Of a DNA stretch of 30,663 bases, positions 1 to 10,200 are shown piece after piece (the stretch's first letter is position 1; the number at the start of each line of letters is the position of its first letter). The position numbers were made by a program, and so were the translations under genes. The stretch is from Plantago elongata (taxonomy: Eukaryota; Streptophyta; Magnoliopsida; Lamiales; Plantaginaceae), in NCBI GenBank assembly GCA_036897095.1, contig JAYMSP010001582.1, forward strand, positions 1-30,663, given 5' to 3'. A model generated the notes under the pieces. That model had not been told where the DNA came from, made no database searches, and saw only the letters and a list, made by a program, of their open reading frames with translations.

Positions 1-914
1 ATTTAAAATTTGAATCATTCCACTAACTTTAAGTTAATAAGAATCATATGGAGTCTAAGCACTTGGTAAATGGTAACGCACTAAATCAGAAACTCAAGCA
101 TTCTATTTAAAAAAAAGATCATTATCAGTATAGACGCCACAGCTAGCAATGTATACAAGCTGCAATCATCCTAAGCTTAAACCAACATCAACAACGATCA
201 AGAAGAAACATGTGAGATTATAGACCACGTATTTTTGACCCTGTGGTCGTGACAGATTCACATGTTATGAAAGAACAGTTTAAATTTATCATCACCCATT
301 TCCCAAGTGACGTTGTTGATTGCAAACACACTTCATTGAAGAATGAAGTAATAACTAATAAGCAAATGATCCATCTCAATGACATCATACTTTACACAAA
401 GATATGGATTAATATTGATACAGTTCTACTGAAATGCCCAGAAAATGTTCCGTTTTTCCTTCCACCAAACGAACATAAAACTGGTACACAAATTATAAAG
501 TTGCTACCTTGATCAAGCATTTTGAGTAAATGTGGAAAAGTTGGGACTTTTCAAGAGCCACAAACAGAACAGACCCAAGTTCCATAATTTATTAATTCAT
601 TCCAGTATCACAGATGAACTAGGTAGCAATTGAAATCAAATTTACACACATCCAAATCCCAAAATGTGAACTGACACAGCAATGATATGACAACACTCAA
701 CAGTACACAGATCAGTTCCAGAAAAAAAAGCAAACAGAATCTTACCAAAAAAAGTTGAAGAAAATAAAAAAAGACAGATCTTTATTGGAATAAAACGTAG
801 ATCACCAAGATTTGGGACAAGAGAAGACAGTAATAATCTTCAGGCCAGCAATTTACAATCGGTGGAATAAAAAAGGTACCATCACATTTTGATTTGATGA
901 AAGTAATTAATTAC
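1..914 (-). other. Intron 1 of the H-protein gene (partial)
   Basis: This stretch follows a GT donor (914-913 on the minus strand) of the H-protein first exon. No sequence matching the expected next exon (lipoyl-domain start, DLKYADSHEWV-like) was found on the minus strand here, so the intron appears to run past the left edge and exceeds 900 bp. It is AT-rich and non-coding in appearance; I see no transposon ends or RNA gene in it. Confidence 0.55.
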
Positions 915-990
915 CAGTGGCGAAACCACGGAAAGGAACAGAGATCTTGAGATAGGAAGCAGTTCTGATTGCCCATAATTTGGATGCCAT
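915..990 (-). CDS. GDCH: Glycine cleavage system H protein, mitochondrial; first exon only
   Basis: The H protein carries the lipoyl arm that shuttles the aminomethyl group between the P, T and L proteins of the mitochondrial glycine decarboxylase complex, central to photorespiration. On the minus strand an ATG at 990-988 in good context (AACCATGG) opens 25 codons beginning MASKLWAIRTASYLKIS and ending RGFAT. This closely resembles the presequence of Arabidopsis H protein 2 as I recall it (MACRLWASRAASYLKIS, then RGFAS). The exon ends in phase 1 before GTAATT, allowing G|TN to restore the expected Val. The peptide is basic, Ser-rich and amphipathic, as a mitochondrial presequence should be. 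The lipoyl domain and its lysine lie outside the window. The identification rests on one short exon, but the match runs nearly its whole length. Confidence 0.8.
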
Positions 991-1778
991 GGTTGATTCA
1001 GACAAATCTCACCACCGCCGCTCTGGTCTCTCAAGTGAAGGTGGCGAGTCACTTGTTCTGCCAGATGTTGGTCTCTATTGTGTTTATGCTGTTTACACAC
1101 TGCTAATTGTAAAGTGTTACTACTGATCAAGTAGGCAAATAAAAAATTAAGGGGGTTGGTAGGCTAAACCTACTACTGCTACTGACTAAGAGGGCTTTAC
1201 TTGCAAGCCCATATCTTTTCCAAAATCTCATGGGAGGACTACCCCTCTGTTGAACTTTTAATTGTGCCATTCAATCGGTTGTTTTTGGAGACGTTGGTCT
1301 CACTCGTTGCACTCCCTACTCATAATGAATGTTTAATTCACATAAAATGACACACGGATCTCACATTCTTTATAAAAGGGAGTGCTTTAAAAGAGACTTA
1401 GCATTGAATAAATCGTTCTTAAATCTCTATATATTGAAATTTAATTTTAAAGAAATGTTAAAATCACTAACAAATTTATATGTGGTAGAGACTTTTTAAC
1501 TTTGCAAGTGCAGTGATAGAAGCCCAATATGTGCCATTACACGATTGGAAAAGATTGATCGCAGTAGATAGGCCACCTGTAGGGCTAAAAGTGTGACAAA
1601 ATAATTTGGTGAACGAAAGAAAATGAGGGAGGTGGTGGTTTATGTGTCAGCAAAGCAAATACTACAACATCAAGTTGGTGGTCTGGCATTTGATTTTGAT
1701 TATACTACATTACGTTAATGTTCTAACGGAAAATCATTCCGTTAGAAAAATTTCATTAGTAAAACGCTGTTTTCTTGT
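991..1778. other. Upstream region of the H-protein gene, no gene seen
   Basis: The minus-strand 5' UTR and promoter of the H-protein gene should lie here. A TATA-like stretch, readable on either strand, is at about 1369-1379 (CTTTATAAAAG). Its distance from the ATG (about 380 bp) would imply a long leader or a leader intron, so its use is uncertain. A perfect 11-bp inverted repeat with a 5-nt loop lies at 1721-1747. The frame at 1642-1854 matches nothing I know and runs into the repeat block. Confidence 0.4.
1721..1747. repeat. Perfect short inverted repeat (hairpin)
   Basis: TTCTAACGGAA at 1721-1731 and its exact complement TTCCGTTAGAA at 1737-1747 flank a 5-base loop. It is not followed by a T-run and its role is unknown. 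Confidence 0.7.
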
Positions 1779-1779
1779 A

Positions 1780-2250
1780 GTAACTAATTTGATTGGTAGA
1801 CAAAATGACACATTACCGAATTTCATGTGCTACTCATCTGTTTCAGCCATTTAATTTGTTTCATACACTTAGATTTCACTCGAATTCAGCTTATGGTCAT
1901 GCCTTATTCGTTCAATCTTCAATCGTGTATAATGTTGATTTGATGTTCTAGATACTCAATTCAGAGTTTTAAGATTCCTTGTGTTGATGAGCTGTGTATC
2001 GTGTCGATTTCTCTTATTGAACACTGTTGTGGATTTGAAATTATAGTTTGATTTGATGAGAAAATGATAGGTTACCGAATTTTCATCTGCTACTCATGTG
2101 TTTCATCCGTTCAAATTTGTCTGTTCGTTTCATACACTTTCATTTCCCTTCAGTAGGATTCAGCTTATGCTTTTTCGTTCAATCTTCTATCGTATATAAC
2201 GTGATTGGATGTTATAGATGCTCAAATAAGAGTTTTAAGATTCTTAAACA
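1780..2250 (+). repeat. Two copies of the hydrolase intron-1 repeat unit, detached from any exon
   Basis: Two diverged units start at about 1799 and 2058 with (GA)CAAAATGAC or GAGAAAATGAT, then ATTACCGAATTTCATCTGCT, and each ends near GAGTTTTAAGATTC. They align in the same orientation with three units inside intron 1 of the dienelactone hydrolase gene (7362-8195). Homology extends slightly upstream: TAACTAATTTGATTGGT at about 1781 against TAACTAGTTTGTTTGGT at about 7344. No hydrolase exon accompanies them. The block lies just past the stop codon of the receptor kinase, so it probably also supplies that gene's 3' UTR in antisense. It is either a relic of a tandemly duplicated hydrolase gene or a separate copy of a dispersed repeat. 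Confidence 0.85.
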
Positions 2251-2333
2251 TTGTGAGTTTGTGACTGTAATATATAATACTATTGCGAGGATTAGATTTT
2301 GTTTGCAACAACTAGTTTCACAGAATTTCCCAC

Positions 2334-5300
2334 TCATGTTGTGTCATGCATGATCGGAAAAACATCTGATGATGATGCAGTGAAAAAATCAGAAGTATCC
2401 GTCCAACTGTAGTTTGAATTCTCTATCCAAAACACTTGGTTGAAACTAGCAGAATCTTCAGGTATTTCCGTTGCATCTGCTGCACCCATTTGAGATTTTC
2501 GAACATTCTCCAATTCCATGGCCACTTCTTTCATAGTCGGCCTGTTCTTGCCGTTAAAATTCAAGCATCTTGTCGCAAGCTCTGCTACTCGCAATACCTC
2601 GTTCCTTTCTCCATCTCCAGAAACCTGGCTCGCTAAAATCAACTCTAGATTATTGTTTTCCATTGTTGAAGTAAAACGTGACACCAAGCTCTTATCATCT
2701 CCTTCGTTAGTCGATGGTATTATTGCTCTCAGCCCGGTCAGAAGCTCGACCAGCACGACTCCAAAACTATAAACATCACTTTTTTCTGTGAACTGGCTTG
2801 ACCTGAAGTATTCAGGGTCAATGTATCCAAATGTTCCGTTCACAAGTGTAGTCAGATGAGTCTGGTCCACCTGGACTGATTTCGACGTTCCGAAATCCGA
2901 CACCTTCGCAATGAATTTTTCGTCCACAAGTATATTGCTGGACTTGATGTCCCTGTGAAAGATGGGGACTGAAGTTGCTGAGTGTAGATAGGCAAGTGCA
3001 CCTGCCACATCTGCCGCAATTATTAGCCTCATCTTCCAGGAGAATGGGAACTCGGTGTCCTGTATAAGATTAAGAAGAGTTCCATTCGGCATGAATTCGT
3101 AAACCAGGTGAGGGATTTTTGTTTCCAAACAACATCCTAAAAGTTTAACTACATTCCTGTGACTGATTTGTGACATTATCACAACTTCGTTAATGAACTG
3201 TTCAACAAGATCTTTGGACTTGTCTTCATTGACTAATTTTGATTTCTTGACTGCTACAATTTGCCCATTTGACAGCATTCCTTTGTACACTGTCCCTTGT
3301 CCTCCCTGGCCAAGTATTCGACTTTCAATGAACTTGTCGGTGGCTTTCTCCAGCTCCTTTGCACTGAAAATTCGTGTTTTTCTCATGATTCCTTCATTGG
3401 CAGAGGTTTCTTTTTGTAAGAGAAGGCCACCATTCTGTTTGAAGAACTTTTGTCTTCGCTTTTGGTTCTTTTTCTTCTTCACGAATTGTGCTGACCCATA
3501 GGAGAATGATAGTAATGCAATTAAACTCATGCCTGATATCAAACCTGTGAAGATATGGAACAAATAATGTAAGGCCTTTCTATTGCTATAAGATATACTC
3601 CTATTGTGTAACTAACTCTACAACTAATTGCAATAGTATCACTGTAAATAAAACCAAAGCAGAACATGAACATATATTGTTTATCAGGGAATTACCGATT
3701 GCAAGTTTGCTGAGTTTGGGCTGGGGAATCTGGATACAAATTGATTCCCCGGTAATATTGCCATCGCCATCAAGTTGATAACCTGAAATGCATCTACATT
3801 CATAGCTTCCTGGAGTATTGATACACATCGCGTTTGACGGGCAAGGATTGATATCACATTCATTAATGTCTACATCACCAGGCAAGATACTCAGTAGTTA
3901 GGAAAAAACTGTACTGGCTATATAATGCAGCGTGCGTGGACAAGCAAGGAAGAACGATAATTCAAAACTAGGAAAATACCAAATATCAAATAACTAAGAA
4001 ACGGAAATATAATAGTAAAAATATTTCATGGAGTTTCCATATTCGATCCGCATCACTATAGCTAGTAGTAATAGCACATTTGTGACTTCCGTCTCCAAGA
4101 AATTGAAAACTAACCTCTGCACCCGGTAATATTGCGATCGTCATAAAATTGATAACCTGAAATGCATCCACATTCATAGCTTCCTGGAGTATTGATACAC
4201 ATCGCGTCTGACGGGCAAGGATTGATATCACATTCATTAATATCTACATCACCACGCAAGATTCTCACTAGTTAGGAAAAAATGTACTGGGTATATAATG
4301 CAGCGTGCATGGATAAGCAAGGAAGAACGATAATTCAAAGCTAGGAAAATATCAAATATCAAATAACTAAGAAACAGAAATATAATAGTAAAAATATTCC
4401 ATAATTCAATCCGCATCTATAGCTAGTAGTAGTAGCACATTTGTGACTTCCCGTCTCCAAGAAATTGAAAACTAACCTCTGCACCCTGGATGAAGGTAAG
4501 GGTTGCCCTCGTATCCCTCCAAACACTTACACCTGTAGCCCTGTACCCCAGCTTCGGCATCAACACAAATGCTCTTGTCTTGACAAGCAAAAGAAGTCAA
4601 ATTACGTTCTGCTTCTTGACAACTTTCGTCGCTAATCCTCCAGTCTAAGACCATAGGTGCACTCTGCATCCAATTCCATACTGTATACACGTTGCGAACA
4701 GCCGCAAATGCAAAAGTATCCACCTCTCCAACGAAAGAGAAACTACAGAGGTCGACTATTCCCCTCCCCAACTGCTGTTGCATCCTAACGATTGTAGAGT
4801 TCAGAGAAATCGTACCTTTAGGCACGGAGATCTGGCAGCATCCATTTCCTGGGCAAGAACCGTTCCTGGTCCAATCCCCCTCAGAACAGAAGGAAACACA
4901 TCCGGTGGCAAAATTACTTTCGGTAAGATTAGGGGTCGAGTACTGCCTGGAATTGACTTCAAGAACAGCCAAGTCTGAACATCCGATCAGTGTTAGCTTG
5001 TTTGCTTCTGAAAAAGAGTAAGGAGTATCGGAGTAATCTAGAGTTATATTAACTGTCACTTGGTCATCGCAGCGACTAGAGAAGTCGGGAATCCTGATTC
5101 GTATGTTGGACTCAGAGATGTTGACGAGGCGATGCTCATTTCGGGTTGTTACCATCATGTAAGGGACATCTTCAGCATCGCAGCCGACATCAAACCATGG
5201 ATTCAGGGAGCAATTCGCCCCGGACCCTAATACCCCAAACGGGTACGGAATGGTGACGTTCCCACAATTGGAAGGGCAACCTGGCTTGGCGATGGGGAAG

Positions 5301-5395
5301 GTAGTAGTGTTAGAAAATGTTGCACTAGTAACTTGGGATGCCACGAAGTTGGCCAAGAGAAACCAGTTCATGAGACAGATCAGTGACAGATGCAT
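2334..5395 (-). CDS. Wall-associated receptor-like kinase with three EGF domains
   Basis: This is a plasma-membrane receptor kinase of the WAK/WAKL family, members of which sense pectin in the cell wall. Four minus-strand exons are deduced: 5395-4477, 4243-4115, 3869-3696 and 3544-2334, all with GT/AG borders and consistent phases, giving 810 residues. The order is a signal peptide (about 1-24), a galacturonan-binding Cys-rich domain ([16 protein letters not shown], from about residue 39), an EGF-like domain closing exon 1, two calcium-binding EGF domains (DINEC...[10 protein letters not shown]) on exons 2 and 3, a transmembrane segment (about 404-424) followed by a KKKK stop-transfer, then a kinase. 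Kinase landmarks are the Gly loop from G486, Lys507 in VAVK, HRD Asp606, DFG Asp624 and the YIDPEY activation-loop motif, so it is an RD kinase predicted active. Arabidopsis WAKs usually have two EGF domains; the third here is a duplicated exon. Exon 2 is symmetrical (129 nt, phase 1-1), so skipping it would keep the frame. Confidence 0.9.
3918..4060 (-). mobile_element. Internally deleted solo LTR in a receptor-kinase intron, with target duplication
   Basis: On the minus strand 4055-3923 (133 bp) begins TGATGCGGATCGAATATGGA, matching the start of the LTR at 29577. It ends in TTGC, TTGTCCACGCACGCTGC and ATTA, matching the end of the LTR at 28703 (GCATCA). The LTR middle is missing. The relic is flanked by the 5-bp direct repeat CTATA (3918-3922 and 4056-4060 on the plus strand), as expected of LTR-element integration. 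It lies between EGF exons 2 and 3. Confidence 0.88.
4291..4422 (-). mobile_element. Second copy of the solo LTR, carried by the exon duplication
   Basis: About 4296-4417 is the duplicate of the LTR relic at 3923-4055, now in the intron between exons 1 and 2. It has lost a few bases at one end (CCGCATCTATAG instead of CCGCATCACTATAG) and one base of a flank is changed. It was copied by the tandem duplication rather than by transposition, since surrounding intron and exon are copied too. Confidence 0.85.
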
Positions 5396-5436
5396 TTTGG
5401 CAAGTGTGAATTCTACATCAATGTTTCAATGTTGAC

Positions 5437-5446
5437 TTATATATTG
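5437..5446 (-). promoter_or_regulatory. Probable TATA box of the receptor kinase
   Basis: The minus strand reads CAATATATAAGTC about 45 bases before the receptor-kinase ATG, implying a leader of about 15-20 bases. A TTGACT core (W-box type, plus strand 5432-5437) overlaps it; W-boxes bind WRKY factors and are common in defence receptor promoters. This is a sequence match only. Confidence 0.4.
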
Positions 5447-6145
5447 TGCACTGATCATACGTTGAAGACCAAGAATCGGATCAATATAGAAATTTTCCCA
5501 CTTGTTGAAGAGATGAATGAGATTTTTCACTGTACTATTAATTTATTATGATCAATTTGATGCTAAAAATACTTGTTCAAACATCAAATTGGTTTTATAG
5601 TAATTGTACGTACTAGCACTTGTAAGTTTCTGTTCGTCTCTATTTGTCTTGCGATATCTGAACTCACACTTTTGTTGAAAGCTTCCACAGAGGTGAATTG
5701 GGTTCAGGTGACTTTTTCTGAGAATCCGCAATACACTTGCTAAAATTATATATTTAATATATAACTAAAATTGAATTGTCTGAATTTTAATCTGTTTTAA
5801 AATAATAAATTATTTAAATTCTAATTAAATTTTCATATATATTTTTTAGAAAAAAATGCAATTAATTTGAACTATAGTCTACAGTGGTATACCGAACAAC
5901 CAGTGGTTTTTCCAAAATTTATGATTAAAGAAACTGGAGGTTAGGTCATTTGGTAACATCAGAGTCCACAAGACTACAAGAGTCGAGACTCAAGAGTGAT
6001 GAGGTCAATAGTTATTGGGGTCAACTGTGTTGATAAGCCACGCTACTATATTGTATAAATTCACAAGTTGTCATCATGTCATGTAGTAGTACATTACAAT
6101 TACACGATACATATATAGTATATAGTATTAATATTTAAGGGTCGG

Positions 6146-6231
6146 GTTGGTATACAATTTAAATTGACTTATTTTGTATATGAAATAGGTCATTTGAATT
6201 GGTAAAATTCAATTCGAATTGTATATCAAAC
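6146..6231. repeat. Small MITE-like inverted repeat
   Basis: GTTGGTATACAATTTAAATT at the left and the complement of CAATTCGAATTGTATATCAAAC at the right form imperfect 21-22 bp terminal inverted repeats about 86 bp apart. This suggests a very short non-autonomous DNA element. No clear target duplication was seen. Confidence 0.5.
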
Positions 6232-6987
6232 ATTTACTATAATATTTGATGCATTCAACTAGGAAAACATAATTTGCCTTAATGCCACATGTTCTCTACT
6301 ACGTTTAAGTTATGACGTTGAGTAATTGTGCACTATTCCCATAGAGATTAGTGAAGACATAGCAAATTCAAACAGTTTTAACCGCATCTCAATAGCTGAT
6401 AAAAACCAACGTCAAATTAAAAACACAAACTAATTTTGACCAACTTTCTTTTTTAGAACCAAAATTTCATTGAATCACCCAACTTAGTGTATATATACTA
6501 CTACTATTTACATTATTTTAAAAAAGCTGGTCTTCTATCCTGGATTAGAAAATTACTTACTTTAGTTTGTATCCTTCAAAATATCAAAAACCGATTATTA
6601 TAGAGTTTCAAATTTAGAAAATGTCAATTATAATTTGTGTTGAAATTTATTTTCTTAGTTAACTAAATAACTAATGTACATCGTAATTAACTTATTGTAC
6701 TTAAAAACTTCTAAATTAATATCACACTTGTTAGTCGTCACAACCTTTATAAATTAATATTAATATATTAATTATTAATCTATCATAATATATTTATTGA
6801 CATTTTTATGTTTATGGATTACATTTCATACGTTAAAGTTAAAATTGGTAATTTAGATCATACACGGTTGATTTATTTTGTGACTGTTAGGTAGTACGGA
6901 AATATTAAAGTATAAAGTATTATTAATTATAATAATTGAATATGAACGAATTTTGTACAATTCGACGAATTCTAATCACAATTCTAT

Positions 6988-7013
6988 ATTATAATAATAA
7001 TAATAATAATATT
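6988..7013. repeat. AAT/TAA microsatellite
   Basis: Seven or so consecutive AAT-type triplets lie about 200 bp upstream of the hydrolase start codon. They are likely length-variable. Confidence 0.8.
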
Positions 7014-7214
7014 ATAAATTTCAAAAAATTAAACTAGTGACCCTTTGTATGGAGAATACACTCTTCAATTGAAATGTTGTTTTTAATCAGATTTGATTTT
7101 ACAAGTCGTGTAACACGCGATATGCGGTTCTAGATTCTTCGCTAAAACCCTCGTCCCTGTACACAAAATCACAAACACCTTCATTTCTATATCCACATTT
7201 CTCACCTTCGAGCT

Positions 7215-10200
7215 ATGGCTACTGAGTCTGCTACCTCAGCTCCATTCAACAAAGTTGAGATTCAAAGAGACGACACTGTAAGTGAGACTGATGAATCACC
7301 AATATTTTCATTTCCTCCGTAATTTTTTCTTTTCCCAATCCGCTAACTAGTTTGTTTGGTCGACAAAATGACACATTACCGAATTTCATCTGCTACTCAT
7401 CTGTTCCAGTCAGTTAATTTGTTTGTTCGTTTCATACTCTTTGATTTCACTCGAATTTAGCTTATGGTCATGCCTTATTCGTTCAGTTTTAAATCGTATT
7501 TAAGGTGGATTGGATGTTCTAGATGCTTAATTCAGAGTTTTAAGATTCCTTTCGTTGATTAGCTGTGTATTGTGTCGATTTGTCTTGTTGAACACTGTTG
7601 TGGGTTTGAAATAATGACAATTAGACAGTTGATTTTGTTTGATTGGATCGAGAAAATGATACGTTACCAAAATTTCATCTGCTACTCCTGTGTTTCAGCC
7701 GTTTAAATTCGTCTGTTCGTTTCATACACTTTCATTTCCCTTCACTAGGATTTATACGTTCAATCTTTGGTCGTATATAATGTGGATTGGATGTTCTAGA
7801 TGCTCGAATCAGAGTTTTAAGATTCCTTGTATTGATTAGCTTACAATATACAAGTTTCACTGGTGTATCGCATCGATTTGTCTTATTGAACACTGTTGTG
7901 GATTTGAAGTTATGACAATTATATTGGATCGAGAAAATGATATATTACCGAATTTTCATCTGCTACTCGTGTGTTTCAGCCGTTTCATTTATCTGTTTGT
8001 TTTGTACACTTTCATTTCCCTTCACTCGGATTCAGCTTATGCTCTTCCCTTTTTCGTTCCATCTCCAGTCGTATATAATGTGGATTGGATGTTCTAGATG
8101 CTCACATCAGAGTTTTAAGATTCCTTTGTTGATCAGCTTACAGTATAGAAGTGTCACTGCTGTATCGATTTGTCTTATTGAATATTTGAGTACTGTTGTC
8201 AATTTGAAGTTATGGACATTTTTTTCCGTATTGATTCGTTTCATGGTGGGTGAATTTATCTTATAGACATTCGACGCTTATGTGATCGGGAGAGAAGATG
8301 CTCCTGGAATCGTGGTGCTTCAGGAATGGTGGGGTGTTGACTTTGAGATCAAGAACCATGCCCAAAAGATCTCTCAGTTTGATAAGGGTTACAAAGTACT
8401 CATCCCAGAGTAAGCTCGTACAGTGTATCCGTAATCCTCCTTGTACATTTTTGCTCATGTATGTACCTTTTCTAATCTTTTGTTCATATTGACTTGTGTA
8501 TTTTCATCCGTTGTTTGTTTCTATTAGTTTATACCGTGGAAAGGTCGGCCTGGATGTTGCAGAAGCACAACATTTGATGGATGGCCTTGATTGGCAAGGT
8601 GCTTTGAAAGATATTGAAGCTTCTGTCAAGTGGCTGAAGGCAAATGGCTCCAAGAAGGTCTGTGACTTATGCGCACTTTCCAGTTTGCCGTCTCTTTACA
8701 ATCTACATATTCATTATTTTAACACACTTGTATTAGTGGATACAATAGAGTATTATTTTTACATATTACACCTAAGCTCCAGCAGTCACGTTTATCACAT
8801 TAAACACCTAAACTTCTATCCTCCTAACTAGACTGTTTATGCATTATGATTGTTGTCGTTCTCAGTTAGTGATACGTCTGAAATTTTGGATGATTCTTGA
8901 AATACATACATCAATGCTTGATTTTAAAGAATATATTAAAAAGTATAATTGTAACTACTAATAGTAAATAATTGGTGTAATAGTGAAAACAAGAAAGTAA
9001 AACAGATAATAAGTTTTAAATGCTCGATTTTGAAGGCTTATCAAGCAATATAGTCATTTATCAATTTTACAACTTCACTTCTACTAAATTTATAGATTTC
9101 TTCCTCTTCAGTTTATTTCTTCATCCAAGCCTCACCTTTTATCACTTTGCTTGCTTTATAATTTCTATTGAGGATATGTAGAGGATATGCTCTCCAGTCT
9201 TATTTGCTGCCCAATTTAAGTTTTTGCCAGACTAATTTCCATAGTCATATTAGTGTTGTTTAGACATTTTCATTATACTACCTATAAACCTTGCAAAGCT
9301 TCCCTAAGCTTCATCCGCACCAATAATCAGAAAAAATAGTGTTTAATGAATAATTAGAAGTTTCTAAGTGGGTTTATTGCTATAAATAGAAACTTTAGGT
9401 GAGGTAGTTTTAGATGAAGGGCTGATAGAGAAAGATAAAGAATTATTTAAGTTTAGCAAAGTTTTAAATATCTGTATGTGATGTGAGTAATCATAAAGTG
9501 GCGGGGACAAAAGATTTTCCATTTTTTTTGTATGGAAGCCTTTCTAATGGAATGCCTAATATTGAAATACGGGAAGCTTTTGAGGAGACGGGGGGAGTAG
9601 TATACTTGTAAATTGTAATTGAGTAGAAAGGCTGGCAACTTTTGATGCTTACTCTTAAACTTCTTAATAAATGGATCTCCAGTGATCACATTCAAAATAT
9701 ATTAGCTAGTACCACAATCAAGAATGAAAGTAATTAACCATAATAAATTATAACATATTGATCGTAACTTAGATTCTAAATCGTAATCAATCCAATTCAT
9801 CTCATGTTAAGATGAACTTCATATTATGCTCAATAATTCAGTAGCAAGCCTTTTCAAAATAGAAGCATGCTATCAAATAGTAGCTTAGTAGCATCACTAT
9901 TTGCATGACTTGCTATATATGTAGGGAAAAGAAAACTCTTACAAGGAGCCATCATAGTTCTTTGACACATCAATCTATAAAATGCCTCTGGCTCCATTTT
10001 ACATTGGCAAATCATGTGGAATTTTGTGTAGATGATTTATTTATTCCGCTGCTAAAAAATCAGTTTGTTGCAATAGGTTGGTGTCGTTGGATACTGTATG
10101 GGTGGTGCCCTTGCTATTGCGAGTTCCGTCCATGTCCCAGGTGTTGATGCTATTGTATCTTTCTATGGAGTGCCTTCACCCGAGCTTGCAGATCCTGTGC

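Larger units (their letters stand above)
3748..4486 (-). repeat. Tandem duplication (about 370 bp) containing a calcium-binding EGF exon
   Basis: Unit A (about 3748-4121) and unit B (about 4122-4483) align end to end with small indels. Each holds an EGF exon, its acceptor (GTGATGTAG), the same intron with an embedded LTR relic, and the preceding donor region. Exon 2 is a hybrid: its body copies exon 3 up to the codons ATT ACC GGG, then continues as TGC AGA G|GTTAGT, identical to the end of exon 1. The junction is a GGG codon shared in frame by exon 1 (plus-strand CCC 4484-4486) and exon 3 (CCC 3748-3750). Confidence 0.93.
5455..7214. other. Intergenic region between receptor kinase and hydrolase (divergent promoters)
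   Basis: The two genes are transcribed away from each other, so this 1.8 kb should hold both promoters. It is very AT-rich. It contains a small inverted-repeat element (6146-6231) and an AAT microsatellite (6988-7013). The leader before the hydrolase ATG (about 7140-7214) is C/T-rich, as plant leaders often are. I see no further coding exon. Confidence 0.6.

Noticed and set aside
243..512. 89-codon open frame at the left end
   Set aside because: No recognisable motif or gene-like composition. It falls in what should be intron 1 of the H-protein gene on the other strand.
882..1130. 82-codon minus-strand frame over the H-protein exon
   Set aside because: It overlaps the real exon in another frame. 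The frame starting at 990 matches a known presequence and ends at a donor; this one does not.
3986..4237. 83-codon minus-strand frame over exon 2
   Set aside because: It is out of frame with the EGF reading, which has six cysteines and proper splice borders at 4243 and 4115.
9453..9695. 80-codon minus-strand frame in hydrolase intron 3
   Set aside because: It runs through a decayed Stowaway-like segment and has no protein family features.
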